The position numbers and the translations under genes were made by a program. Shown piece by piece: positions 1 through 8,451 of a stretch of DNA of 64,000 nt. Source of the DNA: Acidimicrobiia bacterium. GTDB taxonomy: Bacteria; Actinomycetota; Acidimicrobiia; Spongiisociales; UBA5794. The notes beneath the pieces are model-generated. The model ran no database searches and was not told where the DNA came from. It saw only the letters and a program-made list of their open reading frames with translations. Numbering within the stretch: position 1 is the stretch's first letter; each line of letters opens with the position of its first letter. The stretch is taken from the NCBI GenBank assembly GCA_026985095.1, contig JALSQW010000029.1, forward strand, positions 62,001 through 126,000, given 5' to 3'.

Positions 1-162
1 GGCGAGGAGGGCGAAGGCGATCGCCCACATCCAGAACCATCGGCTCCGAACCGCGTCGTCGAGTTCCTTGTGGGCGATGGCGAGGGTCGCTCGCCACTGG
101 GCACGTTCGGGGAGGTCGGGGAGCGACCTCCCGGTGGTCGGCTTCGTCGCGGTCGCGGTCAT
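1..162 (-). CDS. nosY: NosY-type ABC transporter permease (5' end only)
   Basis: Only the first 54 codons lie in the window; the gene runs off the left edge. It starts with an ATG that overlaps the nosF stop (ATGA), so it is translationally coupled to nosF. The visible protein has a short polar N-terminus followed by an amphipathic stretch and the start of a membrane segment (about residues 42-54), as in ABC-2 type permeases. In nos clusters NosY is the membrane partner of the ATPase NosF, and with NosD it matures the copper centre of nitrous oxide reductase. The assignment rests mainly on gene order. Confidence 0.7.
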   Translation of the reverse strand, partial: MTATATKPTTGRSLPDLPERAQWRATLAIAHKELDDAVRSRWFWMWAIAFALLA

Positions 163-1013
163 GACCACACCTCCAGATCCTCGATCTCCACTCCCGCTCG
201 GTACAGCACCTTGAGCGCCTCGCCCTTCCGTTGGGCCGGCACCTCGACGACGATCCCTGCCGCGTTGAGGCGAGCGTCGAACCCGTCGGCTGCCAGGGCC
301 GCTCGTGCCTTGGCGGTGCTGTCCGCGTCGAGGAGGATGTGCAACCAGACACGGAGGCCGAGTTGGTCGGCGAGTTCCGCCGGGGCGCATTCGGTGACGA
401 TCCTGCCGCTCTCCATGGCTACGACCCGATCGACCAGCATCCCCATCTCCTCCATGTGGTGGGTGGTGAGCAGGATCGTGCGGCCTTCGTCGCGGAGGTG
501 TTCGAAGAGCTCGATCGCCTCTTCCCGGCTGTGGGCATCGAGACTCGACGTGGGCTCGTCGAGGAGCAGGATGGGCGGATCGGGGATGAGTGCCGAGGCG
601 AGGGCCAGCCGCTGCTTGAGGCCGCCGGAGAGCTCCGCGATCCGCTTGCGGCGGTGATCGCCGAGGCGGAAGGTGTCGATGAGCTCGTCGACACGGCCGG
701 TGTCGATCCGGCGGAGCGACGCCGAGAAGTCGAGGACGTCGACCACGGCCATGTCGTCGTAGAAGGAGAGCTCCTGGGCGACGTACCCGATGTGGCTCCG
801 GACCGCCTTGCCTCGGGAGGCGGCATCGAGCCCGCCCACGTGTACGGTCCCCTCGTAGCCGGCCAAGCCCAGGATGCAGCGCACGACGGTCGTCTTCCCG
901 GCGCCGTTGGGTCCCCACAATGCCACGGCCTCCGCCTCGGCGACGTCGAGGGAGAACCGGTCGAGGACGGTCAAGCTCCCGTATCGCTTCGTCAGCTCCT
1001 CGATGTGGATCAT
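159..1013 (-). CDS. nosF: NosF, ABC transporter ATPase for N2O reductase maturation
   Basis: 284 residues. The ABC ATPase signatures are all visible: Walker A GPNGAGKT at about 34-41, signature LSGG at about 128-131, Walker B ILLLDE at about 148-153, and a switch His in TTHHMEE. The C-terminal 70 residues form the usual small regulatory extension. The start is the ATG that overlaps the nosD stop by four bases. NosF powers the NosFYD complex, which is needed to build the tetranuclear copper site of NosZ. Position between nosD and nosY makes a general drug or multidrug exporter unlikely. Confidence 0.85.
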   Translation of the reverse strand: MIHIEELTKRYGSLTVLDRFSLDVAEAEAVALWGPNGAGKTTVVRCILGLAGYEGTVHVGGLDAASRGKAVRSHIGYVAQELSFYDDMAVVDVLDFSASLRRIDTGRVDELIDTFRLGDHRRKRIAELSGGLKQRLALASALIPDPPILLLDEPTSSLDAHSREEAIELFEHLRDEGRTILLTTHHMEEMGMLVDRVVAMESGRIVTECAPAELADQLGLRVWLHILLDADSTAKARAALAADGFDARLNAAGIVVEVPAQRKGEALKVLYRAGVEIEDLEVWS

Positions 1014-2380
1014 CCCAGGGACCTCCTTCGACGGGTCGAGAGCACGATCGTTGCGGCGAACGCCTCCATGGTGAGGGAACCCACGAGCAGCGCCGCGCTC
1101 GGTCGAACGCCGAGATCGAACGGCGGCTCCGGTGGCGCCGGGGGGCTGATCAGCGGGGCGGGGTCCTCGACCTTGGGCCTCGGTTTGATGACGGGGAACG
1201 CCCGGGCGGCCAGGTCGAGGGCTCGGGCCGCTGGCGTTTCGCTGAACAGCATGATCTCGGGGTTGCGGTCGAGGAGGTGGTCGTAGAGGTCGTCGAGTCG
1301 GTACGGCACGTCCCCGATCCCGTCCCCGTCGGCGTCGTAGCCGGCATAGTCGGACCAGTGGTTCCCGATCCCGTCCTTGGACCATTCGTTCCCCGAGAAG
1401 CGGCCGCCTCCTTGGACCGTCACCTGGACGGTGTTGTCGACGAAGGAGTTCTCCCAGAAGACGTTGTGCTCGACCGACGGCAGGAAGAGCGCCCCGATCT
1501 GGTTGTAGGCGAAGAGGTTGCCGCGGAACCACTGCTCGATGCCGACCGTCTGGGGCGAGTTGTCGAGGAAGACGCCGACCCGGTTCCCGACCAGGAGGTT
1601 GTCCTCGAGCAGCGCACCGTCCATGTCCTTGAGGCCGACGCCGTAGCCGCTCGGTCCGTTGTTCCCCGAGATGAGGTTGCGGCGGAGCACCAGGTCCTTG
1701 CTGTACATCAGGAAGGAGCCGACGCTGTTGTCCACGAGCGCGTTGGCTTCGACGAGCGCCCGGTCGCTGTACATGAAATGCAGTCCGTATCGACCGTTCG
1801 AGATCCGATTGCCCCGGATCTCGAGGTCGTCGCAGAACCAGAACACGGCATCGCGTCCGCCGTCGACGACGTTGTTGGCGACGACCGAGCGATGGGATTC
1901 CCAGAGCCGGATCCCGTCGCCGCGGCGGGCGACGAAGACGTCCTTGGCGCCGATGATGTTCCCTTCGACCACCGAGTCGGGGGCCTGATGCAGGAAGATG
2001 CCGAAGAGGACGTCGTCGAGGCGATTGTCGACGATCCGGGCTCGGGGTGCTTTGACGTAGATCCCGGAGTCCTCGCGGTCCAGCGTGTCGCCCGAGCCGC
2101 GAACGACGAGGCCTTCGAGGGTGACGTCGGGGGCCTCGATCGTGATCACCGTGTCGTCGCCGCCTCCGTCGATGATCGCGGCACCGTCGGAGCGAACGGT
2201 GATCGGTTTGTCGATCGTGATCCCGCCTCGGTAGGTGCCGGCGGCCAGGTCGAGGACGGCTCCGGGGGCGGCGTCGTCGATGAGCGTCTGCAGATCCTGC
2301 GGTTCGTGGGCTGCCGGCGAGGCGGCGGCGGTGACGAGTCCCCAGGCCAGCAAGGCGACCGCCACGATCCGGGTCGTCAT
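1010..2380 (-). CDS. nosD: NosD, periplasmic-type copper maturation protein for N2O reductase
   Basis: 456 residues. An N-terminal signal peptide (about residues 1-21) is followed by right-handed beta-helix repeats of the CASH/parallel beta-helix type, seen as recurring N-x-hydrophobic and G-hydrophobic ladders from about 60 to 330. A NosD-typical section with GNHWSDY and a D-x-D-x-D-G run follows. A hydrophobic stretch near the C-terminus, followed by arginines, suggests a membrane anchor, as expected for a monoderm. The ATG overlaps the stop of the upstream membrane protein. NosD works outside the membrane with NosF and NosY to assemble the NosZ copper centre. Confidence 0.9.
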   Translation of the reverse strand: MTTRIVAVALLAWGLVTAAASPAAHEPQDLQTLIDDAAPGAVLDLAAGTYRGGITIDKPITVRSDGAAIIDGGGDDTVITIEAPDVTLEGLVVRGSGDTLDREDSGIYVKAPRARIVDNRLDDVLFGIFLHQAPDSVVEGNIIGAKDVFVARRGDGIRLWESHRSVVANNVVDGGRDAVFWFCDDLEIRGNRISNGRYGLHFMYSDRALVEANALVDNSVGSFLMYSKDLVLRRNLISGNNGPSGYGVGLKDMDGALLEDNLLVGNRVGVFLDNSPQTVGIEQWFRGNLFAYNQIGALFLPSVEHNVFWENSFVDNTVQVTVQGGGRFSGNEWSKDGIGNHWSDYAGYDADGDGIGDVPYRLDDLYDHLLDRNPEIMLFSETPAARALDLAARAFPVIKPRPKVEDPAPLISPPAPPEPPFDLGVRPSAALLVGSLTMEAFAATIVLSTRRRRSLG

Positions 2381-3048
2381 GGCTGGTCGCGCTCCCCGGC
2401 GAGGATCCGGTCGAGGAGCGGCTTGTAGGCCTTCCGGTGGTGGTACAGACCGAAGCCGACCAGCACCGAGGCGATGGTCGCCAGGATGAGGCCGGGGCCG
2501 GGCAAGGCCAGTGTGTGGAACTGCGCGATCTTGGCCGGGCCGAAGATCGGGGGGGTGAACTCTCCGACGGCGTTGGCCAGGGGTGCTCGAGGATCCAGGC
2601 TGTGGCCGTACCTCCAGAGCCAGAACTGGAGATCCGCGAGGAACGCGAGGGGGAACAGTACCGCCGGGAGGGCGAGCAGGACGACCCAGCGACTGTGGAT
2701 GAAGAACGCCGCGAGCAGGAGCCCGGCCAGCACCACGATGGCGATGATCGAGACCGACCGTTCGAGTACGGCTCCGTGTTCGAACGATGGCATGCCGACG
2801 TAGTGGTTCAGGCCTTCGAGGATCTGCACGTCGCCCTCGAGACGGTTGACGTACGCCCGGACGACGAGCCCGTCGGGGAACTGGGGGGCCTGGAGGCGGA
2901 GGATCCAGTAGGGGAGGAGCAGGGAGACCATCAGGAGCAGCGCCGCCGACCCGAAGAAGAGCGACGGCTTGCGGTACCGATCCGCATGTTGCGCCAGCTC
3001 CGCTTTGGGAACGGGCGGTCCCAGGATCCGATCCCTCAGGCTCGCCAT
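2377..3048 (-). CDS. NosB-like membrane protein of clade II nos clusters
   Basis: 223 residues with about five hydrophobic segments (near 31-50, 100-118, 121-139, 175-199). The stretch LRLQAPQFPDG and the motif LNHYVGM in the extracytoplasmic loop are typical of the integral membrane protein that sits directly after nosZ in clade II clusters, often called NosB. Its function is not established, though a link to electron supply or NosZ assembly is usually inferred from linkage. It lies 69 bases after nosZ and overlaps nosD. I am fairly sure of the family and not of the activity. Confidence 0.65.
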   Translation of the reverse strand: MASLRDRILGPPVPKAELAQHADRYRKPSLFFGSAALLLMVSLLLPYWILRLQAPQFPDGLVVRAYVNRLEGDVQILEGLNHYVGMPSFEHGAVLERSVSIIAIVVLAGLLLAAFFIHSRWVVLLALPAVLFPLAFLADLQFWLWRYGHSLDPRAPLANAVGEFTPPIFGPAKIAQFHTLALPGPGLILATIASVLVGFGLYHHRKAYKPLLDRILAGERDQP

Positions 3049-3117
3049 GGTCGCGTTCCTTTCTCGAGTCGGGGAGGGGGTCGCCCGCTCCGGGGCGACC
3101 CCCTCCGAGTGTCGTGG

Positions 3118-5169
3118 TTACGGTTCGACGAGGAAGTAGCCGGCCATCTCCAGGTGCAGCGCCGAGCAGAACTCGGTGCAGTAGAAGGGGAAGGTCCCGC
3201 TCTCGGTCGCGTCGAACTCGATCGTCGTCGTCTCGCCGGGCTCCAGGCTCAACGTGACGTTGTATCCCGGCAGGGCGAAGCCGTGGGTGGCGTCCTTGGA
3301 CAGGTCGATGTTCGTGATGTGCCAGATCACGTGGTCGCCCTTCTTCACATCGATGCGGTCCGGTGTGTAGTGGCTCCGGATGGCGGTCATCCAGATCTCC
3401 ACCGTGTTGCCGTTGCGTTCGACCCGTTCGTTCCCGGCCACCGGCGCGTTCGGGTCGACCGACATCGTGGCCGGATCCCATCCGATCTCGGGATAGATCT
3501 CGAAGGTGTTCGCTTCGAGCTTGTCGGCCTTGATGATCTGGGCGTAGTGCGGCTCACCGAGACCCAAGGGCATGTCGTACAGGAGCTGCATCCCGTTCGG
3601 ATCGGTTCCGCCGACATCCACCGTCGGGTTGATCGGCGGCTGGGCGATGTCGATGAGCTGCAGGTTCTGGGGCAGCAGCGGCCCCGGCGGCAGGAACCGG
3701 TCGATCGACCACTTGTTGAGGGACACCAGGTAGTTCCCGTCGGGGCTGACGGTGTCGCCTTCGGCGGCCGCGATGTGGCCGACGTTGTAGTTGATCGGGA
3801 TCCGCCCGACGAGCTTCCATGCCTCGTCGCCGTCGTGATACGGGGGACCGAGGCTCCATCGGCTGACCACCGAGTCCAGGAAGATGCTCGTGTACGCGTA
3901 GCCCTTGTCGTCGAACTGCGTGTGAAGCGGTCCCAGGCCGACCTCGACCTGTGCCTCTTTCACGGCGTCGAAGTCGAGGACCGGCACGCCGTATCGGTCC
4001 GGCTCCCAGTTCTTGTCCGCGATCGCCTGCTGGATCTTGTCGAACGAGTAGATCGTGACGTGCGGATCGAGCTTTCCGGACACGACGATGTACTCGCCGC
4101 CTGGTGTGACGTCGGATCCGTGGGGGCTCTTCGGCTCGGGGATGAAGTACAGGACGCCTTCATCGATGAGCGTCTGCAGCGGGATGATCGGGAAGCCGTC
4201 GACCTCGGTCGTCTTGCCGGCCTCGTAGAGCGCTTCGGCCTTCTTCAGGTCGATCACATGGAGGTAGTCGTTCTCGCCTGCCGACGCGCCGGCTTCGAAG
4301 TCGGCGCCGTCGGTGACCTTCCCGCGAGCCATCTCCACGTTGAAGGAGTTGCAGAAGATCCATCCTTCGGAGACCTTCTTGCCCGAGTCGCACAGGTCCT
4401 GCCAGTAGGGCGGCAGCTCGAGTGCGAACGATCGGGATTCGTCGATCCGCGCCGTGTCGCGGTCGACCTTCCAGAAGGTCACCATCCCACGGTACTTGGC
4501 CTCGTAGTCCTCGAGGGGCGCGTAGTCCCATCCGAGCGGGTTGGCGTATTGGCCGCCCTCGATCACGTACTCGGTGTTGGGCGTGACGAACGTCCCACCG
4601 TGGTCCACGATCGAGACCGGGTTCTTGACGATCTGCTTGGTCTCCCAATCGCGCAGGTCGATGAGCGCGACCCTGGCGTTCGCCTTGTCGTTGATGAACA
4701 AGAGCTCACCGTCGTAGTCGCCCTCGGTCTCCGACAGCGCCGGATGGTGCGTGTCGCCCCACCGGATCTCGTTGCCGCGCACGTTGCCGGCGTCGAACAG
4801 CGCCTGCTGTTCGACGTTCCCGTAGCCCCAGCCTTGCCACGGCTCGGGGGTGAACACGGCGATGTTCTTCAGGATCCGCATCGACGGGATCCCGATGGCG
4901 ATGACCTGCCCGCTGTGACCGCCCGAGGCGAACATGACGTAGTCGTCCCATTCGCCGCTGGGCACGTAGGTCTTGAGCGCCGCCGCGACCTGCTCGTCGG
5001 TGAACCCGCGGTCGTTGATGATGTCGACGTAGGAGCCGGTCGCTCCGTTGTCCCCTCCGCCGCCGCCTGGTGTGCAGGCGACCGCGACCAGCGCGATCAC
5101 CGCCGCCAGGACCAGCACCGCCATGATCGGACGGTTGCGCCACAGGGGGGTCGCCGATCTTCGTCTCAT
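3118..5169 (-). CDS. nosZ: Nitrous oxide reductase, clade II (Sec/lipoprotein type)
   Basis: 683 residues. Reduces N2O to N2 outside the cytoplasmic membrane. The N-terminus is a Sec-type signal with a lipobox ending at Cys32, not a twin-arginine signal; this is the hallmark of clade II enzymes. The propeller part shows the His-rich copper-site motifs DTHHP, SPHGSD, PLHTQ, NVGHIAAAEGD and EPHY. The C-terminal cupredoxin carries the CuA motif CTEFCSALHLEM with Cys664, Cys668, His672 and Met675, and an upstream THGF His. Both copper centres therefore look intact. The ATG overlaps the stop of the Rrf2-type regulator, so the regulator and nosZ share one transcript. Confidence 0.95.
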   Translation of the reverse strand: MRRRSATPLWRNRPIMAVLVLAAVIALVAVACTPGGGGGDNGATGSYVDIINDRGFTDEQVAAALKTYVPSGEWDDYVMFASGGHSGQVIAIGIPSMRILKNIAVFTPEPWQGWGYGNVEQQALFDAGNVRGNEIRWGDTHHPALSETEGDYDGELLFINDKANARVALIDLRDWETKQIVKNPVSIVDHGGTFVTPNTEYVIEGGQYANPLGWDYAPLEDYEAKYRGMVTFWKVDRDTARIDESRSFALELPPYWQDLCDSGKKVSEGWIFCNSFNVEMARGKVTDGADFEAGASAGENDYLHVIDLKKAEALYEAGKTTEVDGFPIIPLQTLIDEGVLYFIPEPKSPHGSDVTPGGEYIVVSGKLDPHVTIYSFDKIQQAIADKNWEPDRYGVPVLDFDAVKEAQVEVGLGPLHTQFDDKGYAYTSIFLDSVVSRWSLGPPYHDGDEAWKLVGRIPINYNVGHIAAAEGDTVSPDGNYLVSLNKWSIDRFLPPGPLLPQNLQLIDIAQPPINPTVDVGGTDPNGMQLLYDMPLGLGEPHYAQIIKADKLEANTFEIYPEIGWDPATMSVDPNAPVAGNERVERNGNTVEIWMTAIRSHYTPDRIDVKKGDHVIWHITNIDLSKDATHGFALPGYNVTLSLEPGETTTIEFDATESGTFPFYCTEFCSALHLEMAGYFLVEP

Positions 5170-5588
5170 GCCTTAGCCTCCTCCGTGTAGGTGCACGGCT
5201 GGTACGCCTCCGCCAGAGACGTCCTGCCGAGCTCTGCCAACAGCGCGGTCCGTGCCCGGGACCACGGGAGATGCAATGCGCAGTGCTCCTCATCCGGGCA
5301 CGGACCGCCTTTCAACACGCACTGGCCGGTGTCGGTGGGTCCTTCGATCGTTTCGATCAGCTGGAGCGTGGACACCTGGTCGAGCGTGATGGTTCTGGTG
5401 TATCCCCCGTTGCGGCCGGGGGCCGATGCGACCCATCCGGCCTTGACGAGGGGGTTCATGATCTGGGGTAGGTAGCTGGTCGTCACCCCGATGCGTTCGG
5501 CCAGCTCGGGCCCCGGAAGGGTCCCTTCCCCGAGGCACTTCATGGCCTGCAGTGCGAGGTCGGTCTTCTTGGTGACTTCGAGCCGCAT
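5166..5588 (-). CDS. Rrf2-family Fe-S transcription regulator (NsrR-like)
   Basis: 140 residues. An N-terminal winged helix (about 1-65) is followed by three cysteines, Cys90, Cys97 and Cys103, in the arrangement used by Rrf2 regulators to hold an Fe-S cluster. NsrR senses nitric oxide in this way. The gene is first in the nosZ operon and overlaps nosZ by four bases, so it most likely controls N2O reductase in response to NO, oxygen or Fe-S state. The effector cannot be fixed from sequence, and IscR-like or other Rrf2 roles remain possible. Confidence 0.8.
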   Translation of the reverse strand: MRLEVTKKTDLALQAMKCLGEGTLPGPELAERIGVTTSYLPQIMNPLVKAGWVASAPGRNGGYTRTITLDQVSTLQLIETIEGPTDTGQCVLKGGPCPDEEHCALHLPWSRARTALLAELGRTSLAEAYQPCTYTEEAKA

Positions 5589-5604
5589 GACACCCGCCTT
5601 CGCT

Positions 5605-5651
5605 GAATCCCTGAGTCAGGAACTATGGGATTCCTTCGCGTAGGGTGCCAG
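5605..5651 (-). promoter_or_regulatory. Promoter and nested palindromic operator of the Rrf2-nosZ operon
   Basis: On the minus strand CATAGT (5622-5627) reads as a -10 box, and CTGGCA (5646-5651) is an 18-base-spaced -35 candidate. Perfect 7-base arms GAATCCC/GGGATTC (5605-5611 and 5627-5633) flank the expected start site. Inside them lies an 11-base palindrome, CCTGAGTCAGG (5610-5620). Nested symmetry over the start site, 17 bases from the regulator gene, fits an autoregulatory Rrf2 operator. The binding itself is inferred. Confidence 0.5.
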
Positions 5652-5694
5652 AGCGCACGGGGACGGCCCAGGGCCGAAAGTCCCGGACGCACGA

Positions 5695-5715
5695 GGACCG
5701 CCCCGAAGGCGGTCC
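5695..5715 (-). terminator. Hairpin terminator after the cytochrome c gene
   Basis: Perfect 8-base stem GGACCGCC/GGCGGTCC with a 5-base loop, 30 bases after the cytochrome c stop codon. No T-tract follows, as is common in GC-rich genomes. Confidence 0.5.
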
Positions 5716-5744
5716 CCATGGGTCGAGCGACGATGCCGCTCAGG

Positions 5745-6179
5745 TCATTCGAGTGTGCGGAGGTACGCCACGATGTCGAGGAGATCGTCGTCCGACAGCG
5801 ACGGGTTGCCGCCCTTGGGGGGCATGTCCACGCCGGTGGTGTTGGCCGGGTCCGATGCCGGGCGGCCGGTCTCGATGAAGGCCACGAGTTCCTCGTCGCT
5901 GAGACCCTTGGCGAACTCGCTCGTCGTGAGGTCCTTGCCGAGGCCGGTGATGCCCTTGGCGTCGGGGCCGTGACAGGCGACGCAGGTTCCCTGGTACAGC
6001 TTCTCGCCGTTGGCGGCGTCACCGCTGCCACCGCTGCCGCCGCTGCCTCCATCGCCGCCTGCGGCGGTGGTCGCCACTGTCGTGGCCGAACCGCCGCCGG
6101 CGTTCCCTCCGCCGCTTCCGCCGCAGGCCGCGGCGATCACCGCCACCAGGACGAGCAGCACGATCAGACTTCGACGCAT
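5745..6179 (-). CDS. Lipoprotein class I cytochrome c
   Basis: 144 residues. The N-terminus is a lipoprotein signal with the lipobox Cys at about 19, followed by a Gly/Ser/Thr linker (20-55) that tethers the haem domain to the outer face of the membrane. One haem-binding CVACH lies at about 66-70, and the distal Met is in VDMPPKGG (about Met119). This is a small mono-haem electron carrier. It sits between the nosZ operon and the ba3-type oxidase, so it could feed electrons to either NosZ or the oxidase. Which one it serves is not shown by sequence. Confidence 0.85.
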   Translation of the reverse strand: MRRSLIVLLVLVAVIAAACGGSGGGNAGGGSATTVATTAAGGDGGSGGSGGSGDAANGEKLYQGTCVACHGPDAKGITGLGKDLTTSEFAKGLSDEELVAFIETGRPASDPANTTGVDMPPKGGNPSLSDDDLLDIVAYLRTLE

Positions 6180-6240
6180 GGATCAACCTCCGGGTTCGGT
6201 TCGTCGCGTCGAACCCTACGGACCGGATGGTGGCGTCTCT

Positions 6241-6256
6241 AGGGTCCTTCGACCCT
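6241..6256 (-). terminator. Small hairpin after the oxidase operon
   Basis: Six-base stem AGGGTC/GACCCT with a CTTC loop, 20 bases beyond the stop codon of the oxidase subunit I gene. Weak as a terminator but well placed. Confidence 0.3.
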
Positions 6257-6276
6257 GCCCGCGGAGGGTCCGCCCG

Positions 6277-7935
6277 CTACCAGCGGACGAACCCCGGCGA
6301 CGTGAAGTTGTAGGCGTGCGAGATGAAGACCGGCACGTAGGCGATGAGGATCAACACGACGCTCACCGCCGTCCACAGGCCGATCCGGTCCAGGATCGCC
6401 GGGCTCTGCTCGGGCCCGTAGACGGTGTCGGCGATCGGGAACTCGACGGCGCCGGCCGAGCCCTTCTTCCGCAGCAGCGTGCCGAGGATGACGATGAAGA
6501 AGATCGTTCCGCTGGTCACCATCAGCGTGCCGCCGATGCCGGTGACGATGTCCCACAGCTTCCAGCTTTCTTCGGCGTAGGCCATGAGGCCGACCGGGAC
6601 CCGGCGCGGCTGGCCTTCGATGCCGGCGGCCATGAGGCCCCGTGAGAAGAGCATCACCCCGCCGAACCACAGCCACGACTGGGCCACGGCCAAGCGGCGG
6701 CAGCACAGCTTCTTGCCTGTCAGGTACGGCACCAGCCAGTACGAGGCGCCCATGATGGTGAGGGCCACGGCCGTGCCGACGGTCAGGTGGAAGTGGCCAG
6801 GGATGAACGACGTGTTGTGCACCACGAGGTTCACGGTCGCGCTGGCGTTGATGAGGCCGCTGACCCCGCCGAGGACGAAACCCAGCATGGCGAAGAGCTG
6901 AGCCACCACCGACGGGTTGCCCCACGGGAGCTGCTTGATCCACGCCACGAGTCCCCTGCCGCCGTTGCGTTTGGCTCCGTCTTCGAGTGCCGCCATGAGC
7001 GTGAAGGCCGTCACCAACGACGGGAAGAACACCGCGAAGGTGAACAGCATGTGCAGCAGCTTGAGGCCCTCTTCGACGCCGGGGTCGGTGAACTGATGGT
7101 GCAGTCCGACCGGCGTCGAGAACAAGAGGAACAGGATGAACACGCCTTTGACGACGCCGTCGGAGTACAGCCGACCGCCGACCATCTTGGGCACGGTGAT
7201 GTACCACGACACGTACGCCGGCAGCAGCCAGAAGTACACGATCGGATGGCCCGTGAACCAGAACAGCGTCCGGTTCAGGAGCGGGTCGGTGTTCTCGACG
7301 AGCCCGAGCGACCAGGGGATGAGGAAGACGAGCACCTCGATGGCGACCCCGAGCGAGGCGATGAACCACATGATGTAGGTGATCACCGACACGAACGCCA
7401 GCAGCGGGATCGGCTCGCCGGGATGGTCCTTCCGCCACGCACGCAACGTGAGGAGCTGGTTGAGGAGGACGATCCACGTCGAGACGACCAGGAGCACGGC
7501 CCCGACGTAGAACGCCACGTGCGGCCGCAGCGGCGAGTACATCGTGTAGAGCACCGTCGCTTGGTTGGCGAGGATCGCCCAGGCGGCGAGGGCGACGCCG
7601 ATCGCCGCCGACCAGAACGACGCCGCGACGAGCATCGTGCTGGCCATCGGACGTTCCAGGCTCCGCATCACCCCGAGGGTGAGGAACGCGTTGCCGAAGG
7701 CGAACGTCAAGATGAACACCATCGAGACGCCGTGCAGGGTGAGGCCCTGGTAGTACGACGAGAGTTGGGCTTCCTTGTACAGGTAGAAGCCCATACGGTC
7801 GAGGGCCTGGAGCAGGCCCATCAGCAACCCCAGGAAGAACCCGACGAACCCCAGGTAGAGCTGCCATTTGGCCCACTTCTTCTGCGCGATCTCCGCGGTG
7901 CCGAGGTCGGCGGGTGGGCGGGCGGTCGTCGTCAT
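6277..7935 (-). CDS. ba3-type (B-family) cytochrome c oxidase subunit I
   Basis: 552 residues with about 13 hydrophobic segments. Motifs of haem-copper oxidases are present: LHGVSM (low-spin haem His), TGHPIVYFWLLPAY (CuB His and cross-linked Tyr) and LHHQF (CuB His pair). The sequence around these motifs resembles Thermus ba3 and not the A-family aa3 enzymes. The start chosen is the ATG overlapping the stop of subunit II (ATGA); a longer open frame reaches upstream but has no family similarity. This is the catalytic subunit that reduces O2 to water and pumps protons. Confidence 0.93.
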   Translation of the reverse strand: MTTTARPPADLGTAEIAQKKWAKWQLYLGFVGFFLGLLMGLLQALDRMGFYLYKEAQLSSYYQGLTLHGVSMVFILTFAFGNAFLTLGVMRSLERPMASTMLVAASFWSAAIGVALAAWAILANQATVLYTMYSPLRPHVAFYVGAVLLVVSTWIVLLNQLLTLRAWRKDHPGEPIPLLAFVSVITYIMWFIASLGVAIEVLVFLIPWSLGLVENTDPLLNRTLFWFTGHPIVYFWLLPAYVSWYITVPKMVGGRLYSDGVVKGVFILFLLFSTPVGLHHQFTDPGVEEGLKLLHMLFTFAVFFPSLVTAFTLMAALEDGAKRNGGRGLVAWIKQLPWGNPSVVAQLFAMLGFVLGGVSGLINASATVNLVVHNTSFIPGHFHLTVGTAVALTIMGASYWLVPYLTGKKLCCRRLAVAQSWLWFGGVMLFSRGLMAAGIEGQPRRVPVGLMAYAEESWKLWDIVTGIGGTLMVTSGTIFFIVILGTLLRKKGSAGAVEFPIADTVYGPEQSPAILDRIGLWTAVSVVLILIAYVPVFISHAYNFTSPGFVRW

Positions 7936-8450
7936 GGCTGCACCACCACCTTTCCGTACATCGAATGGTGCCCGATCTGCTCGTTGGCGAGACCGCAGAA
8001 CTCGTGGCAGAGGAACGTGTACTCGCCCGGTTCGTCGAACCTCTGGCTGATCTTGGTGACCCGGCCGGGGATGATCATGGCGTTGACGTCGGTCCGGGGG
8101 ATGTACAGGCCATGGATGACGTCGCCGGAGGTGACGATGAACGTCACCGTGGATCCCGCCGGGACGGTGATCGTCGGGATCCCGTCGGCGTCCGTCTCGC
8201 CGGTGGTGAACTGCCACGTGCGGGCGACCATGACCGCTTCGTAGGTCCCGTCACCGGTCTGGCGGAGCCCCGGGTTGTCGAACGGCGGGGTCTCGGCCAC
8301 CGTGTTGGGGTCGAGGGAGCCCTCGTCGGTGGGGAGGTGGATGCCGGCTTCCCCGATGGACGCCAAGATGGCCACGAGGAAACCGACGAGGACGACCACC
8401 GAGGCGTACAGGAACCAGCGTTCCCACTTCTCGATCTTCAGGGTCGCCAT
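7932..8450 (-). CDS. ba3-type cytochrome c oxidase subunit II (CuA)
   Basis: 172 residues. One N-terminal membrane anchor (about 12-32) is followed by a cupredoxin domain. CuA ligands are visible as His113, Cys148, Cys152, His161 and Met164. The loop between the second Cys and the ligand His is five residues longer (ANEQI) than in the usual CxxxCxxxHxxM pattern. The protein takes electrons from a cytochrome c or cupredoxin and passes them to subunit I. It overlaps the subunit I gene by four bases. Confidence 0.9.
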   Translation of the reverse strand: MATLKIEKWERWFLYASVVVLVGFLVAILASIGEAGIHLPTDEGSLDPNTVAETPPFDNPGLRQTGDGTYEAVMVARTWQFTTGETDADGIPTITVPAGSTVTFIVTSGDVIHGLYIPRTDVNAMIIPGRVTKISQRFDEPGEYTFLCHEFCGLANEQIGHHSMYGKVVVQP

Positions 8451-8451
8451 G

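Noticed and set aside
2437-5190. Long plus-strand open frame opposite nosZ and the nosB-like gene
   Set aside because: Strong protein similarity on the minus strand; the plus-strand product is Val/Asp/Arg-rich with no recognisable domain, as expected for an antisense shadow of GC-rich codons.
5589-5744. FNR/NNR-type box (TTGAT-N4-ATCAA) upstream of the nosZ operon
   Set aside because: No such palindrome is present; the symmetry found is a different sequence.
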